This document shows positions 62,634 through 64,000 of a DNA stretch of 64,000 nt, one piece after another; position 1 is the stretch's first letter; each line of letters starts with the position of its first letter. The translations under genes were made by a program, and so were the position numbers. Location of the stretch: contig JAYKNF010000034.1 of assembly GCA_036172665.1 (NCBI GenBank), positions 62,001 through 126,000 of the forward strand. Direction: 5' to 3'. This DNA comes from Prosopocoilus inquinatus (lineage: Eukaryota > Arthropoda > Insecta > Coleoptera > Lucanidae). A model generated the notes under the pieces. The model was not told the DNA's origin. It saw only the letters and a list, made by a program, of their open reading frames with translations, and ran no database searches.

Positions 62634-64000
62634 AACGAAACAACACGTATTAGCGTTGTTCCTGTGCTGTATCTAATCAATCCTTACTTATCTATCATGT
62701 TATTTGACGTTTCGATGGACTCCAGTAACTCTGATGTGAGATACGACGTTTTCGGACGCAGCAGAAGCTGGAAATAGTTTTAAACGAAACAACACGCATT
62801 AGCGATGTTCCTGTGATGTATCTAATCGATCCTTACTCATCTATCATGTTATTTTACGTTTGGATTTACTCCAGTAACTCTGATGTGAGATACAAAGTTT
62901 TTGGACGCAGCAGAAGCTGGAAATAGTTTTGAACGAAACAACACGTATTAGCGTTGTTCCTGTGATGTATCTAATCGATCCTAACTTAGCTACTATGTTA
63001 TTTGACGTTTCGATTGACTCCAGTAACTCTAATGTGAGATACGAAATTTTCGGACGCAGCAGCAGCTGGAAATAGTTTTAAACGAAACAACACATATTAG
63101 CGTTGTTCCTGTGATGTATCTAATCGATCCTTACTCATCTATCATGTTATTTGACGTTTGGACGGACTCCAGTAACTCTGATGTGAGATACAAAGTTCTC
63201 GGACGCAGCAGAAGCTGGAAATAGTTTTGAACGAAACAACACGTATTAGCGTTGTTCCTGTGATGTATCTAAACGATCCTTACTTATCTAACGTTATTTG
63301 ACGTTTGGATGGACTCCAGTAAGTCTGATGTGAGATACAAAGTTTTTGGACGCAGCAGGAGCTGGAAATAGTTTTAAACGAAACAACACGTATTAGCGTT
63401 GTTCCTGTGCTGTATCTAATCGATCCTTACTTATCTATCATGTTATTTGACGTTTCGATGGACTCCAGTAACTTTGATGTGAGATACGAAGTTCTCGGAC
63501 GCAGCAGAAGCTGGAAATAGTTGTAAACGAAACAACACGCATTAGCGTTGTTCCTGTGATGTATCTAATCGATCCTTACTCATCTATCATGTTATTTGAC
63601 GTTTCGATGGACTCCAGTAACACTGATGTGAGATACGAAGTTCTCGGACGCAGCTGAAGCTAGAAATAGTTTTAAACGAAACAACACGTATTAGCGTTGT
63701 TCCTGTGATGTATCTAATCGATCCTTACTCATCTATCATGTTATTTGGAGTTTGGATGGACTCCAGTAACTCTGATGTGAGATACAAAGTTTTCGGACGC
63801 AGCAGAAGCTGGAAATAGTTTTGAACGAACAACACGTATTAGCGTTGTTCCTGTGATGTATCTAAACGATCCTTACTTATCTAACGTTATTTGACATTTG
63901 GATGGACTCCAGTAAGTCTGATGTGAGATACAAAGTTTTTGGACGCAGCAGGAGCTGGAAATAGTTTTGAACGAAACAACACGTATTAGCGTTGTTCCTG
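62634..64000 (+). repeat. Terminal stretch of the window, still satellite
   Basis: This holds E, F (with GGATTTACTCC), B (TCCTAACTTAGC, CGATTGACTCC), C, D, A-like and D monomers. Two D monomers share a 2-bp deletion, CTAACGTTATTTG, at 63,290 and 63,882. One monomer lacks an A (TTGAACGAACAAC, about 63,826). The window ends inside a monomer at consensus position 60. No boundary to unique DNA is visible. Confidence 0.8.

Larger units (their letters stand above)
1..64000 (+). repeat. 149-bp tandem satellite array filling the whole window
   Basis: Every stretch of the window aligns to one 149-bp consensus in a single orientation. Taking GGACGCAGC as monomer position 1, boxes fall at 83, 232, 381, 530, 679 and so on to 63,941. 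The span from 83 to 63,940 is 63,858 bp. That equals 428 x 149 plus thirteen 9-bp insertions, four 1-bp insertions and about 35 bp of small deletions. About 397 monomers are exactly 149 bp by this hand count. Landmark words in order are GGACGCAGC, GAAATAGTTTT, GAAACAACA, TTAGCG, TGTATCTAA, ATCGATCC, ATGTTATTT, GGACTCCAGTAA, GATGTGAGATAC. The window starts at consensus position 68 and ends at position 60, so both flanks are still satellite. The family is not one I recognise. A centromeric or heterochromatic role is inferred from size and purity only. Confidence 0.98.

Noticed and set aside
1..64000. CRISPR array
   Set aside because: The periodicity is 149 bp with no short repeat separated by unique spacers; the whole period is conserved.
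1..64000. tRNA, rRNA, transposon, telomere repeat or inverted satellite blocks
   Set aside because: I read through all rows for any departure from the monomer, and everything aligned in the forward orientation. Indel accounting leaves no room for an inserted element.

Overview
The whole 64 kb window is one uninterrupted satellite DNA array. From the first base to the last it is head-to-tail copies, all in the same orientation, of a 149-bp monomer (about 39% G+C). I counted from the first GGACGCAGC box at 83 to the last at 63,941. The 63,858 bp between them equal 428 monomers of 149 bp plus a short list of indels: thirteen 9-bp insertions, four 1-bp insertions and about 35 bp of small deletions. 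Both window ends lie inside a monomer, so the array continues on both sides. I found no unique sequence, transposon, tRNA or rRNA gene, CRISPR array, telomere repeat, inverted segment or credible protein gene on either strand.

Organism: an array of this size and regularity points to eukaryotic heterochromatin, most likely centromeric, pericentromeric or sex-chromosomal. The monomer carries 8 CpG dinucleotides where about 5.6 are expected from its composition, so CpG is not depleted. That argues against a heavily CpG-methylated genome such as a vertebrate or plant and fits an invertebrate, for example an insect. I do not recognise the satellite family and cannot name a species.

Monomers fall into recurring subtypes, named here A, B, C, D, E, F, X and Y from linked diagnostic bases. 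They recur in preferred orders, which is higher-order repeat (HOR) structure. The clearest local HOR is D-E-B-C-F-X-Y, a 7-mer with 6-mer and 8-mer versions (26,515-29,643, with a partner at about 33,968-36,100). On top of this lie larger, nearly identical segmental duplications. They include a 2,691-bp tandem pair (35,159-40,540), a 1,189-bp pair (42,776-45,069), an 894-bp pair (45,899-47,686) and dispersed pairs at offsets of 2,095, 2,542, 3,584/3,882, 4,912, 7,453 and 16,556 bp.

Regional layout: 1-6.6 kb is rich in A monomers. 6.6-24 kb is a mosaic of B/C/D/E/F with short A clusters. 24-46 kb is the best ordered D-E-B-C-F-X-Y territory with the largest duplications and few A monomers. 46-54 kb mixes copies of the central segments with rare variants. 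54-64 kb is more heterogeneous, with its own variants, including 150-bp monomers that fuse reading frames over two monomers. Short stop-free stretches of 61-102 codons exist, but they are by-products of the repeat: 149 is not a multiple of 3, and they depend on sporadic indels. The array reads as a record of repeated unequal exchange or replication-based amplification, with structural rather than coding potential.
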